Source: Ascarosepion bandense (lineage: Eukaryota > Mollusca > Cephalopoda > Sepiida > Sepiidae). Taken from it: 64,000 bases of DNA. This document shows, in pieces, positions 42,084 to 51,966 of this stretch. Made by a program: the position numbers and the translations under genes. How positions within the stretch are numbered: position 1 is the first letter of the stretch; each line of letters begins with the position of its first letter. The stretch covers positions 5,192,501 through 5,256,500 of the forward strand of contig JBBBDQ010000398.1 of assembly GCA_037127315.1 (NCBI GenBank), given 5' to 3'. Under the pieces are notes generated by a model. The model searched no databases and had not been told where the DNA came from. It worked only from the letters and a program-made list of their open reading frames with translations.

Positions 42084-42190
42084 CCTCGACCTGGTGTAAT
42101 ATTTAGCAAGGTTGTCTCACTAGAATCATTACAGTTCAGCAGTGAGTTCGAACCTCACGTGCGAACTGCGCTTTCAAAAAATCACCTTTC
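42084..42190 (+). mobile_element. Solitary 'cacctcgag' family tRNA-derived SINE
   Basis: cacctcgacctggtgtaata holds the A box, followed by tttagcaaggttgtctcact, and gtgagttcgaacctcac is a near-canonical B box. It then leaves the array consensus and continues gaactgcgctttcaaaaaat. A single dispersed copy of the family found in tandem at 51967-55410, showing that the array unit derives from a transposing SINE. Confidence 0.75.
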
Positions 42191-42635
42191 ATTGAAATCT
42201 ATTTCTTCTTTATCCATCTATGTTGTTTATACAATATTAACAATTGCTTTCTTCCTCTCTCTTACATTAATTTTTCTCTCTTTGATATCTTTATAATCTC
42301 CCTCCTTCTCTCTACAACTTTCTCATTGTTTCTCTTTGTATCGTATATATAAGGCATTTACTATCTGCCTGTCTGTCTGTTTGACTGTCTACTCTCTTAC
42401 CCTAACCTCTGTGGTGTTAATATAATGTTATCTCACCGTAAGTCCCTTTTCTTAAATTATTTGCTTCTTTTTGCTCTTTCTTATGCTTTATTTTTATAAT
42501 GTTACGAGTTTCTCACTTTCGTAATTGTGCTTCATTTTTCTTATGTATAGTTTATATAATGTTATCAATATTTCTCTATTTATCTCTTATATTTGTTTCG
42601 CAGTTCCCCACCCCAAGTGCTGGTAATATTATCCC

Positions 42636-42694
<59 letters not shown>

Positions 42695-42787
42695 ACGCTG
42701 TTTCAAATTTGTTCCTATGTTTCGTTCTTTTTCATCACTCTTTCTCCCATTACTGTTTATCTCCTTTTCGTTATTTTTATAACTTAA

Positions 42788-42831
<44 letters not shown>

Positions 42832-42999
42832 ATATTTATTTTTCTGTTTTTCTCTGTTTTTTTTTCCTTTAACCCGTTAATAAAATGTATGTCTATGGCT
42901 TTGAGTTTCTTTTTCTCTCACTATCTCTATCTCTCTTATTTATCTTTCTTTCTATCGTTCACCTTACCGTCTCCCGTTTCCTTAGCATTCCCAGAAATG

Positions 43000-43915
43000 C
43001 TTCGAGCACAGAGCAGGTGCGTTGGAAACAAGTGAATCAATTATCGGAATGTCGAAGTCATTTTCTTGATCCTTGGGTATTCACACGGAGCACACGATTC
43101 TTCTCTGCCAACACCCCGAACAACATCCAAAGCCCACGCCTATTCCTCCACCCTCATTTTGTTGCTGTTACACACATATTTCGTTCTCGAATCTGTTCCA
43201 AATCCTTGTAATAATTCATTATTCATCCACCAAATCAGATAAAAAAAATAAGGAAATAAAAAAAAACAACCCCACTCCGATCTGAGATATAATTTTCCCC
43301 TACTTACTGGATTTATCTGTTACACCTCGTGTAGATATTACGAAACCGTCGAGTACCTCTTCTCAAATCATATAAAATCGATTATTTTTTTTTTACCTCG
43401 TAAGATGATTGTTACAAGGTAAATTCGATTTATTGTTTGGATAAATAAAAAAAAGGATTCTTATGTACGTTAAAAAGTACCGAATTTATCATACTCTTTC
43501 TCGCATTTTGTTAAAGTATTTTTAGCTCATAGGAGATTCTTTTTCGCCTGTTAAACTTGCAGGAAGACAGGTTTTTCAATTTTTCTGAATCAGCAAAAGC
43601 TGAAGAAAAGATTGGAATTGTTGAAATATACATAGCGCAATGGAAACGTAGCTTGTCAAAAGCACAAAACAAGAGTGTAACTTGGAATCGTGCTCTGTTA
43701 TTTTCGGTTTGTTTTACGGCATATGAATACCTCAATGGGTTATTTAATGCCGACAAGATTTTTTACAATAGATCCATATGAACATAATATGCATTTCTTA
43801 TAAGAAATCAGTTTGTAGATTAGGTTTTATTGACGTATTTTTGTAAAGAGGGTTTTGTCTAGTGTAAGATGTATTGCTTTTTTTTTCGAAAATATATTGC
43901 TGTTATTAATTTTTT
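43000..43915. other. Unassigned DNA
   Basis: Mixed to AT-rich, with no recognised family. 43376-43434 contains an imperfect inverted repeat (aaatcgat..ttttacct / aaggtaaattcgattt). Short open frames here lack support. Confidence 0.5.
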
Positions 43916-43919
43916 TCTT

Positions 43920-44585
43920 CAAAAATGGGTAAATGTTCATTTTAGGTACCGACAGCTTTTCCCCCTTCAAATTTATCCAAAATAGCATTATTTCTGTACA
44001 AATGTATATGCTGAACTCAAATCAACAATTAGTTATTGAAGAAATTTACCTTTTTTGCTTTGAAAGTTCATAAAAAAAACGAACTATATCTCGCACTTTT
44101 TCTCTCCCGTAACTCTCACGAAGGCATGTAATTAATTGCAGAATGACGTTCTACGTAGGCAGAATTTTTTTTTCGAATTTTGGCTGATTTTCTTCCTTTA
44201 CTGAAACTTCCGGCAATGTACTTCCTGTTATGAAAGTAACAAGCGTAGAAATACAATAGCGCATTACTTTAATTTCCGGAAGTACATCGCCGGAAGTATC
44301 GGTAAATGAAGAAAAATAAACAAAAGATTTGCCAAAATTCTTTCAAATGCGCTGTACGTCATTCTGCAGTTAATTACATGACTTCGTGAGAGTTACGGGA
44401 GAGAAAAAGTGCAAGATATAGTTCGTTTATTTTATGGACATTTAGATAAAAAAAAAAGATAAGTTTCTTCAATAACTAACAGTTGATTTGAGTTCAGCAT
44501 ATCCATTTGCACAGAGATAATGCTATTTTGGATAAATTTGTAAGGGAAAAGCGACGGGACTTACAACGAAATTTTACCCAAAAAT
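43920..44585. mobile_element. Foldback element: ~0.66-kb interrupted palindrome
   Basis: The two halves are reverse complements along most of their length. Left landmarks aaaaatgggtaaa, gacagcttttccc, aaatttatccaaaatagc, tgctgaactcaaatcaac, gaactatatctcgcactttt, tctctcccgtaactctcacg, acttccggcaatgtacttcc are mirrored on the right by ggaagtacatcgccggaagt, cgtgagagttacgggagaga, aaaagtgcaagatatagttc, gttgatttgagttcagcata, gctattttggataaattt, gggaaaagcgac and ttttacccaaaaat. The centre is near 44250. No transposase is present. Arm divergence is moderate with small indels, so the copy is old. Confidence 0.85.
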
Positions 44586-44589
44586 GTAT

Positions 44590-44715
44590 TCTTGTTAATA
44601 TTTTTATTGATAAATACATTGCTGGTAATTTTTTCCTTCGGAAATATATTGATGGTAATATTTTCTTCTCCAAATAAAAAAGTATTGCTGGAATTTTCAT
44701 TATAAAAATCTATTT
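44590..44715. repeat. Short tandem repeat of ~31-38 bp
   Basis: Three approximations of aatacattgctggtaattt then ttcctt (44608, 44644 and 44676, progressively altered). The reverse-complement word ttaccagcaat occurs also at 38462 and 46720. Confidence 0.5.
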
Positions 44716-44719
44716 TTAT

Positions 44720-45515
44720 ACTTTTATAGTATTTTAACCCCAGTTTGGAAGTTAATGCTTACCCATGACTGGTGTTCTAAAAGGTACTACCACTCCAAGT
44801 TAGGAGAGCCTAGGAACAAAAGCAGTCAAGAGGTGATGCCATATTCTTCAAATCTTCCTAATTAAATGCTTTATTACCGGATGCAATTTGTCATCAAGCG
44901 CAGGACGCTGATGTATGATAATTTCGCACCCAAGACACCTCGTTGCAGTAGGGTACCCCTCTGCAGAAGTGCAGTCGGCGTATTCTGGAGCCCCAGTCGA
45001 CAGGGTGACTAGGTATCTAACAGCCGAAAACGAACATATTAACTGAAGAAAATGATGAATGTCTAGAAAAAAGATTGATTCATTACTTACGACTTATTCA
45101 CGATTTGCAGATTATTTAAAACCAAAAAATATTATCTAGATTGTCAGTTTAAAAAAAACAAAACAATGATGTTAGTGATACAATAATAATCCACAGCTGA
45201 TAGGAGGAGATGTGGATTAATATCTTTCCTAACGCCATTTACGCGTATTGACTATGCTAGACGTTGCTTAACTTTTACGATAGTACGAAAACCGGTGTTT
45301 CAACATGAGCACAGAAAAAAGCAAACAAAACAATCACAAAGATCAGTGTGCATTAGTCTGTTGCACTGAACACAATGTTGTTTAGGAGGCTATTAATCCA
45401 TCATATTCTCCCATCTATGGATTAATTATTAAAACATGTGGTACAAAAATAACTGCTATCTCAAAAACCTGTATCACTAAACCGTTAATATCGCCCAAAA
45501 AATTTTACAATCAAA
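44720..45515. other. Unassigned DNA
   Basis: 44740-45020 has more balanced composition than its surroundings but matches nothing I recognise. The rest is AT-rich. Confidence 0.5.
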
Positions 45516-45519
45516 AATG

Positions 45520-46075
45520 TTTTCTGTTTTTAAATAACCTGCAAAGGATTACAATATTTACATTGTTCGGACTATTGTCCTCTGATTTATGACAATGTTT
45601 ACAACTTTTCGGTCGTTGTACGCTCTGGTCTTCTTCAGGTGCTAGGAATTTCGAACCGAACACTTTATTACGATCACTGGGGTATATTATTCTTTTTCCA
45701 TGTGTAATGCAACTTCTGGTAGCCGTGTAGTTATCTACCGTTAACTTAACTCTCTGTTTATCTAATCTTGGAATTATTTCGAACTTTTTACTCCTCTTGG
45801 TTGACGTAGGTGTTATAATAGACATAACCTTTCGACCAAGTGCCCTCTGGTCATCAGGTGTCCATAGATAGGCTGATGTGGATTATCTCGTTGCTTATTG
45901 CGAAATACCCTGTGAAATCAATTATTGTTCAGCCAATCTATGGACACATGATGATGACCAGAGGAAAGTAGGTCGAGACGTTTTGTCTATATTAACCAAG
46001 ATGGGAGAAAAGTTTGAAATAATTTCAAGATTATTGAAACTTACTCATCTCAGAAGTAATACAAATATCTAATTA
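45520..46075. repeat. Unclassified repeat arranged as an inverted pair
   Basis: The arm 45773-45873 (minus strand: ctatctatggacacctgatg, accagagggcacttggtcga, gaggagtaaaaagttcgaaa) is mirrored by 45937-46030 on the + strand (caatctatggacacatgatg, accagaggaaagtaggtcga, aagatgggagaaaagtttga), with a ~64-base spacer. The minus-strand arm continues to 45520 through ctagcacctgaagaagacca, which links it to 10-175. The 104-residue minus frame 45511-45825 is part of this repeat; whether it was ever coding is unclear. Confidence 0.65.
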
Positions 46076-46199
46076 TTTGTTCACCACTGCTGTAGCCTGG
46101 TACTGAACTCACAACCCTTTGGGTCAAGTCACTTGAACAAACCAAAGTCTATATTCACTGGTCCATGTCACCTTGAGAACACATTGCCTAATTAATATA

Positions 46200-46325
46200 G
46201 ACTTTGGTTAGCTGGTGCGTGTAACGACGGAAACGCCGTAAACATGGCAGTAAAAATGAGGAGAATAGTCCGAACAATGTAAATAGTGTAAATACTCCCT
46301 CATCTCAGAAGTAGAGACAAATACT
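46200..46325 (+). repeat. Third copy of the unclassified repeat, partial
   Basis: gtgtaacgacggaaacgccg, agaatagtccgaacaatgta and ctccctcatctcagaagtag match 45540-45640 (reverse complement) and 60-160. Confidence 0.55.
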
Positions 46326-46329
46326 CCAA

Positions 46330-46770
46330 AGAGTTTTAGAAAACGAATAAATCACATCATTGTTTTCAGGTATTTGTTATTCCAGACATATATCTTATTT
46401 ATATAATCTTAAAATTTAATTTTTTTTTATTTTATAATTATAATAAATTTCATATTCTGGCATTTATTTATGTTGGATTGTCATTCAAACCATTCATCTT
46501 GTGTATGACGAGGCCTATTATCAAGTGGTTCAGAGAAGTGTGAACTCAACTCTTAATTGCTAATGTTCCCATATTCACCCTAACCCACAGTAGCATTACC
46601 TGTTAGGCCTCCAACTATGGTTAGATATTTAACCCATAAACTCGAGCTAAGACATTATGAAATTATAAAAACATGTTTTTTGATAGTAAAAATACCAGCC
46701 ATACATTTTCATACAAAAAATATTACCAGCAAAACATTTTTTTTGTAAAAATAAAAAAAACTTATTTAAA
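46330..46770. other. AT-rich unassigned DNA
   Basis: No gene was recognised. 46686-46740 carries two attaccagc words as at 38462. Confidence 0.45.
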
Positions 46771-46773
46771 ATC

Positions 46774-47078
46774 AGTCAGTCAAATGTCAGTTAAATGCGA
46801 TACGTGATGCATGATTGGGCGATGATGTCTCGAAAGAGACATAACTGACTGGGCAGTAGGTTGACATTACTTTCTGCTGTAGACTTGTGCAAGCCAAGGC
46901 TATAGAAGCCAATCTGTCCTGTTATCTAACCCATAACTTCAGGAAAGAGACGTATTAATTCCTTTCCCAAAGTGTATTTGCGCGTAAGTGAATACAAGGA
47001 ATACAACTGGAATTCGAACTCGGCTCGATGATTCCTTGTTTCAAGACAATATCCACTGCACAACAATGCACCTTCTAA
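46774..47078 (-). mobile_element. tRNA-derived SINE, full length
   Basis: Minus-strand landmarks: ttgttgtgcagtggatattg (A box), gagccgagttcgaattccag (B box), ctttgggaaaggaattaata, atgggttagataacaggaca, agtctacagcagaaagtaat, stem tgtctctttcgagacatcat and tail ctgactgattt. The 73-residue + frame and 66-residue minus frame here are shadows. Confidence 0.85.
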
Positions 47079-47079
47079 A

Positions 47080-47645
47080 GTACATTTGTGTAAAAGAAAT
47101 TGACATTCCAACAAACAAACAAACATTCAAGCCTTTTTTTTATCTTTCATATTTCATTCACCGTATTTATCTGGTACACCGTGTACTGAAATTCTCAAAA
47201 AATGTTTAAAAAAAGAGAAAATGAAATTAATTCCCTGGAAAATCATGTGTATTTCTTTCGGCAGAAGAAGAAGAAATGAATGTTTTATGTTGAAATAAAT
47301 TGCCTAAGAGATAATAACCAAACAAAGCAATATATCATTCAATAACGCTGTTCCCACTTATTTGCTCCATATATAAACCGAACCATCTTTGCGTCAACTA
47401 CAGCACAAAAAACTATTTGAACTGCTAGGGAAACTAAATAGCGTTGGAAATGATAGAATAATCCCGAAACTATACTAGCTGCAAATCACCTGCTTACGGA
47501 GAGAAAACCTATTGAGTTGCGAGAAAAACTATAAATGGGATAAAGAATATCTTTTCTCCAGATTTATTCAAACTCTACAGTGATGCTATCCTAAGGGCAA
47601 CTAGAGATCCGGTGGACGTTATGACAACAATAAAAAAATACGCAG
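47080..47645. other. Unassigned DNA with a possible decayed RTE stretch
   Basis: 47405-47640 has phrases resembling RTE coding sequence (gatttattcaaactctacag compare [10 protein letters not shown]; atcctaagggcaactagaga compare ILR). I consider it an old RTE relic at low confidence. The rest is unassigned. Confidence 0.4.
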
Positions 47646-47650
47646 CTTTA

Positions 47651-47674
47651 TCTAATCTTATTTATAAATTGAAC

Positions 47675-47724
<50 letters not shown>

Positions 47725-48008
47725 TGTGTGTCTGTGTCTGTGTGTGTTCGTTAACTATAGACTCCGAAACGGCTGAACCGATTTTCATGAAAATTTACAC
47801 AGTTGTATTATAAGCATCTGCGAGTGTTCTTAGCTAGGTTTTGTGTCGCGTTACTTCCGATAAATATCGAAAATTGATAATCGAAAAAATCGGGTTATAG
47901 AAGGAGTGGTCCGATTTTAATCAAATTTGATACACTCATAGACAAAGACATAAGAAACGACATTCAGAAGTTTCAAGGTTGCAGTTCTTACAATAGTGCA
48001 GAAAATCG

Positions 48009-48055
<47 letters not shown>

Positions 48056-48366
48056 AGGCAAGATGTTTGTTTTATTTTAGTTTTTGCTTCGGGTTTGGCT
48101 CTAAGTAGGTATAATTGTAGTTCTTAATTTCAGCCATGATACCATTTACCCAGAGGACTTATTTAGCCTTTTAAATTCAGTTTACGACGAAAAAACCTTA
48201 TTTGATATCGATACATCCATTCATTTTTCTTTCAGTCTACGGTTTCGCTTTAAATGGAAACAACTATTGCTTTTTAGTCTTTCGTGCCAACGTCTAAAGA
48301 GTCCAGGACCGTGGATTATTTTGAAAGCTTTCAGTACACCCGAGCAACCCCGGGCTATACCGCTAG
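47651..48366 (+). mobile_element. Non-autonomous Helitron, long copy 3
   Basis: TC start after an A (tctaatcttatttataaatt); CTAG end before a T. The terminal hairpin region is cccgagcaaccccggg. Internally (TG)n at 47681-47732, gactccgaaacggctgaacc, aatttacacagttgtattat, aatcgggttatagaaggagt, aaaatcga then (CA)n(TA)n at 48008-48054, aaggcaagatgttt, ccatgataccatttacccag and cagtttacgacgaaaaaacc. No coding capacity. Confidence 0.83.
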
Positions 48367-49402
48367 TGGATTATAAGTCTGAACAGTTCGATGAAGTCAA
48401 ATTGATAGCTGATATCGATAACGACATTTAGTTAATTGTTAACTGGTGCAAAGAATGGCTTGTTAATTTTAACGCCTCTAAAACTAAACTGCTCTCTGTT
48501 AATTTTCCGAGATATCCTTTTTCAACTTTTGGCAGCATGGCTGATCTGAACCAACAAGGGAGTAACGCTTTACCCCCTCTTGCGCTGACATTTTCGGCTG
48601 AAAGACTATATTGAATCCGTTGCTATGTTATCTGCTTATAAAGTTGCTTAAATTTGACGTGCCAGAATTTATCTTCAGAATCTCTCTTGCATATATATTC
48701 CTCCATATTTAGAATATTGCTAGCCTTTTATTTATCTAGAGCTCCTTGATAAGAAGCAGCAATATTATTGGCCCTAATCTGGTGTTTCTACTTTAGTGCC
48801 TTTTACATCGTTGTGAGTTTATCTTTTTACGATTTTCCTACTGCTGCCATATCTGGTCGGATGCCCCTGCTATCCACCTAAGGGTTCTTGATAGAATCCC
48901 TACTTGGCAGCTCAAATACAGTCAATTTCTCACCGGCGCAATCTGGCTTCCCTGTCTCTCTTCTACAAATATTTTCACGGCTTCCGCACCAATGAACTTA
49001 GCGCCCTGGTGATCCCTATACATGAATTTACTCGAACAAGATTAGCAACTAGGTCTCACTTTTTTACTGTGAAACCAATAAGATGTAAACGCAAATTCTA
49101 CTTCATCATCTTCTTTTCTCGCACTTCACGCCTTTAGAATTCCCTTCCATTTACTTGCTTCCCCGACAGCTACAATCTCCAAGAATTTAAATGTAAAGTC
49201 AATAGCCATCTCTTATCTCACTTATTTACATTCTCTCTCATGCTCCTTTGTCCGTCCTCTCCACTCTCATCAGTATACTCATCCACTTAACCACTTCTTG
49301 AAACCCCCTATAACTTGTCGCTGTTTCTCATAACTTTCCTCCTATGTAACCCAATGCGCACCAGTAGCAGTAAACTGCCTTTCTTGGAGCGATATGATTA
49401 TA
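48367..49402 (+). pseudogene. Jockey/CR1-group LINE relic, divergent subfamily
   Basis: Directly after the Helitron end. It reads LIADIDNDI, then NWCKEWLVNFNASKTKLLSV (48440-48500), then a decayed HIG-like region, IWSDAPAIHLRVLDRI, LSHRRNLASLSLFYKYFHGF (48925-48985) and FFTVKPIRCKRKFYFIIFFS (49050-49110). The C/T-rich 3' UTR ends in gcgcaccagtagcagtaaac .. gcgatatgattataaaa, matching the 3' end at 57226-57290 rather than the main subfamily. Frames are broken many times. Confidence 0.75.
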
Positions 49403-49489
49403 AAAAATATTCGGATAAGCTCTTAGTAATGGTGACGGTTTTTTTTTTCATTTTAAGTGCAGTATTTTACTGTTGACGTGCTTTCAACA

Positions 49490-49770
49490 ATTTACAGTTC
49501 GAATTGGCAAGATGTAGCCGTAAGTTCTATGCTAACAGTTTCTTTTCTCGCACCTCTCGCTTGTGGAACTTCCATTCAGCTCTCAGTGCTTTCCAGCCAA
49601 CTTTAATTTGCAACAATTGAAATGCAATGTCAATCGCTCTATTCTACCATGATTTCTTTTCTTTTGTTCTCGCTCATTAGTAATGTTTGCTTTCTAATTC
49701 TTCCACATCCAGTAACCTCTAGTGTCGTCGTTGCTTTCTTTGAGCGAAGTCAATTTTGATGACAATGAGT
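49490..49770 (+). pseudogene. LINE 3' relic of a third subfamily
   Basis: cgaattggcaagatgtagcc, ctatgctaacagtttctttt and ctcgcttgtggaacttcc parallel the SFFSRTSRLWNSLP region. Then ccagccaactttaatttgca and aaatgcaatgtcaatcgctc parallel the C-terminal FPD.YNLQ.FKC.VN. The 3' end ttgctttctttgagcgaagt lacks the shared terminal block. Related pieces are at 16260 and 29718. Confidence 0.5.
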
Positions 49771-49873
49771 GAGTAGTTTAATCGGAAACAAAACTAAATA
49801 GTCGCCTAGAGAGGTTTGTAGAAACAAAATAGAAAAAAATAGACCACAATGCGAGTTATAAATTGAAGGTTCT

Positions 49874-50110
49874 AACATCAGGCAGGTGCAGCAGTTAAAT
49901 ATATTGAAACGCTTTTAAATTGCTTTGAAATGCGGCACCGAGATCCGAACACGCATTGGACATGCGAAAGAAACCTTTGATAACATCAGGCAGGTGCAGC
50001 AGTTAAATATATTGAAACTCTTTTAAATTGTTTTGAAATGCGGCATCGAGATCCGAACACGCATTGGACATGCGAAAGAAACCTTTCAAAATTTTAGCAA
50101 AATGCTGGGA
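49874..50110 (+). pseudogene. RTE relic with a 108-bp tandem duplication
   Basis: Two copies (49874-49981 and 49982-50089) of aacatcaggcaggtgcagca .. atattgaaac.cttttaaat .. gaaatgcggcac/t .. cgagatccgaacacgcattg. The phrase reads as CGTEIRTRIGHAKETF, the RTE block [17 protein letters not shown]. The duplication is local and post-insertional. Confidence 0.65.
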
Positions 50111-50219
50111 AATTGGAAAAATCATTACTAAAAAAATTATGCTAGCTTTCTCTGCGATATCCATCCTCTTGTGGGGTAGTGGTGGTTGGACAATCTCCCA
50201 ACCGGTAAAGAGAAAAAAT

Positions 50220-50585
50220 CGAAGCACACTGTAGTTTTTGTTATGCAAAACGGTAGTATGAATTCGGAGAACGAATTAATAAGCATCAAGGAAGATTTAA
50301 ATAAAACGGAAACCGAAATCAGAATCAGAAAAAGACAACTTGAATTCCTTGGACAAATAATGACGAAAAAAAGGAGCGTAGAAAACGTAACCCTCGTGGC
50401 GCATATTGAAGGCAAGTAAGATAGTCGAAAACAGTGAGCCACGTGATAAGCTGGGGTAAACGGATATTGCGGAACGTGGGCGGGGGCCTTAGCAAAGGAA
50501 AAATTCAATTAACGACCACAAGAGATAGGAAGATGTGGATAGCTATGTTCGCCTATGTCTTGAAGGAAGGCAGTACGTAAGAAAA
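50220..50585 (+). pseudogene. RTE LINE 3' relic, old
   Basis: IRIRKRQLEFLGQIMTKKRS and VENVTLVAHIEGK (50320-50418) parallel [32 protein letters not shown]. The copy then continues, decayed, to ataggaagatgtggatagct, gttcgcctatgtcttgaagg ([13 protein letters not shown]). Likely continuous with the duplicated block at 49874. Confidence 0.65.
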
Positions 50586-50589
50586 GAAG

Positions 50590-51060
50590 GGGAAGAATAT
50601 TTATGCAATCTCTACGCTTATGTGTAAGATAATATTTCAGTTGTCACTAACCGTCAAAATAACAACGGTCCGTTGCTACTGTCTACGCGTTCTTGAATTC
50701 TACGTAAGCTAAATGTCTCAAAAGGCTACAATTATGGACTGCCAGAAGACTTGCAAGCAAGAAGTATCCAAACAGTTCAATTAGTTATAAGATATACATC
50801 ACAAATCTCTCTGGAAATACTATTCACCTGTAGATGTTCTTTCCGATGCTAGTCAGGTCTCATTTACAAATGCATTCGTTGAAATTTACAAAGTCCTATT
50901 AATCTTGCAAATAAAGAAAAATGTGAGGTTGTCCAGACAGTATGGGCAGTAAAATGGATAGAGCTAAATCTTTTGTAGAAATATTTTTTTCGACTTTAAA
51001 AGAAGCTGAAAGTTAGGCCCTCTCGTTAGCATACCACTGTGGAACAAATATCACAGTTGA
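50590..51060. other. Unassigned DNA
   Basis: No recognised feature. No repeated words were linked to other parts of the window. Confidence 0.45.
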
Positions 51061-51064
51061 TAGA

Positions 51065-51565
51065 TTTGTATTTGACGGTTCTAAGAGATAGGAAAATTTC
51101 TCTAGAAACAAAGAAAAGATAACTAGATTGCTATGTGATGTCAGTTCTTAAGATATGGTAGTGAATGCTGGACAATATCATTAAAGATGAAGGAAAAAGT
51201 TGAAGCAATTGAAATGTGGTTATACAGAAGGATGTTGCGGATATCTTGGATATAACATGTGAGCAATGATGCGGTTTTAGAAAGGATGGAAACGAAAAGG
51301 ATATTAATACTGATCATCGGAAGAGACAACTAAAGTTCCTGGAACATGCAATGAGGAAAGAGGGCTTGGAGAAGCTGATACTAACAGGCCATATAGAAGG
51401 AAAAATAGACAGGGGAAAGCAGTAGATAACATATTTGAAGGACCTGATCAGGTGGATCATGGAACGAAGATGCGTTGTGCAACAGGAGAATGCGTGCTAG
51501 AAGCCACCAGGGATAGAGAGATATGGAAAGCCGTGATTCCCTATGTACCTTGAAGAAGAAGATGG
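51065..51565 (+). pseudogene. RTE LINE 3' end
   Basis: Order of landmarks: cggttctaagagataggaaa, ctctagaaacaaagaaaaga (SLETKKR), ctagattgctatgtgatgtc (LDCYVMS), gtgaatgctggacaatatca (ECWTIS), gttatacagaaggatgttgc (YRRMLR), aaagttcctggaacatgcaa (KFLGHAM), gaggaaagagggcttggaga, then tagagagatatggaaagccg and ccctatgtaccttgaagaag. Single-base frameshifts are frequent. It ends in a short (GAA)n. Confidence 0.8.
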
Positions 51566-51569
51566 AATT

Positions 51570-51945
51570 CGAGTGTGATGAGCATGCATTTTGAATTGGT
51601 TTTATTCTATATGGTCCTAATGTTCACAACAATTCTCCTTGTTCGTCGTATTCATAAAAGTGTTTTGCTCAATATTTTGTAAGTCTTCTTTGCAGTTACA
51701 CATTATGCTACTCTATTTTTATTTCTGGATGTGTACCTAATTTCATGGTACTGTTGTGTTATGTATACTTCTACACATAGCATCGTAAAAAATATTTAAA
51801 ATTTTGTCATTTTAACCCATTTTAACACATTTAAATATTAGTAAATTAAACTAAAAACATCATATAACGCTAGATTTTTCTCGAGAGGTTTGCTGTAGAA
51901 TATTCTAAACGATCTAATATATAAAAGCAACTGGATTAATAAACC
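51570..51945. other. AT-rich unassigned DNA
   Basis: No recognised feature. The last ~16 bases (51949-51964, accagtcagtcatgat) resemble the 3' hairpin region of the GTGGTGCAGTGG SINE and directly abut the tandem array. Confidence 0.45.
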
Positions 51946-51966
51946 AGACCAGTCAGTCATGATGAG

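Larger units (their letters stand above)
33001..42990 (+). other. Pyrimidine-rich strand domain broken by mobile elements
   Basis: On the + strand the blocks 33001-33325, 33640-34060, 34185-34680, 35225-35480, 35790-36130, 37735-38045, 39035-39355, 40085-40300, 40620-41060, 41640-42080 and 42190-42990 consist largely of C/T with repeated ttct, tctc and ctct words and embedded (CT)n runs (for example 40679-40702, 41680-41711, 42791-42824). They produce long leucine/serine/phenylalanine-rich open frames (the longest at 34114-34725), which I do not regard as genes. Between the blocks lie discrete mobile elements, suggesting a once continuous pyrimidine tract. Confidence 0.7.

Noticed and set aside
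42499..43035. 178-residue open frame
   Set aside because: Built over several (CT)n runs; repetitive SLSLSL text is a microsatellite translation.
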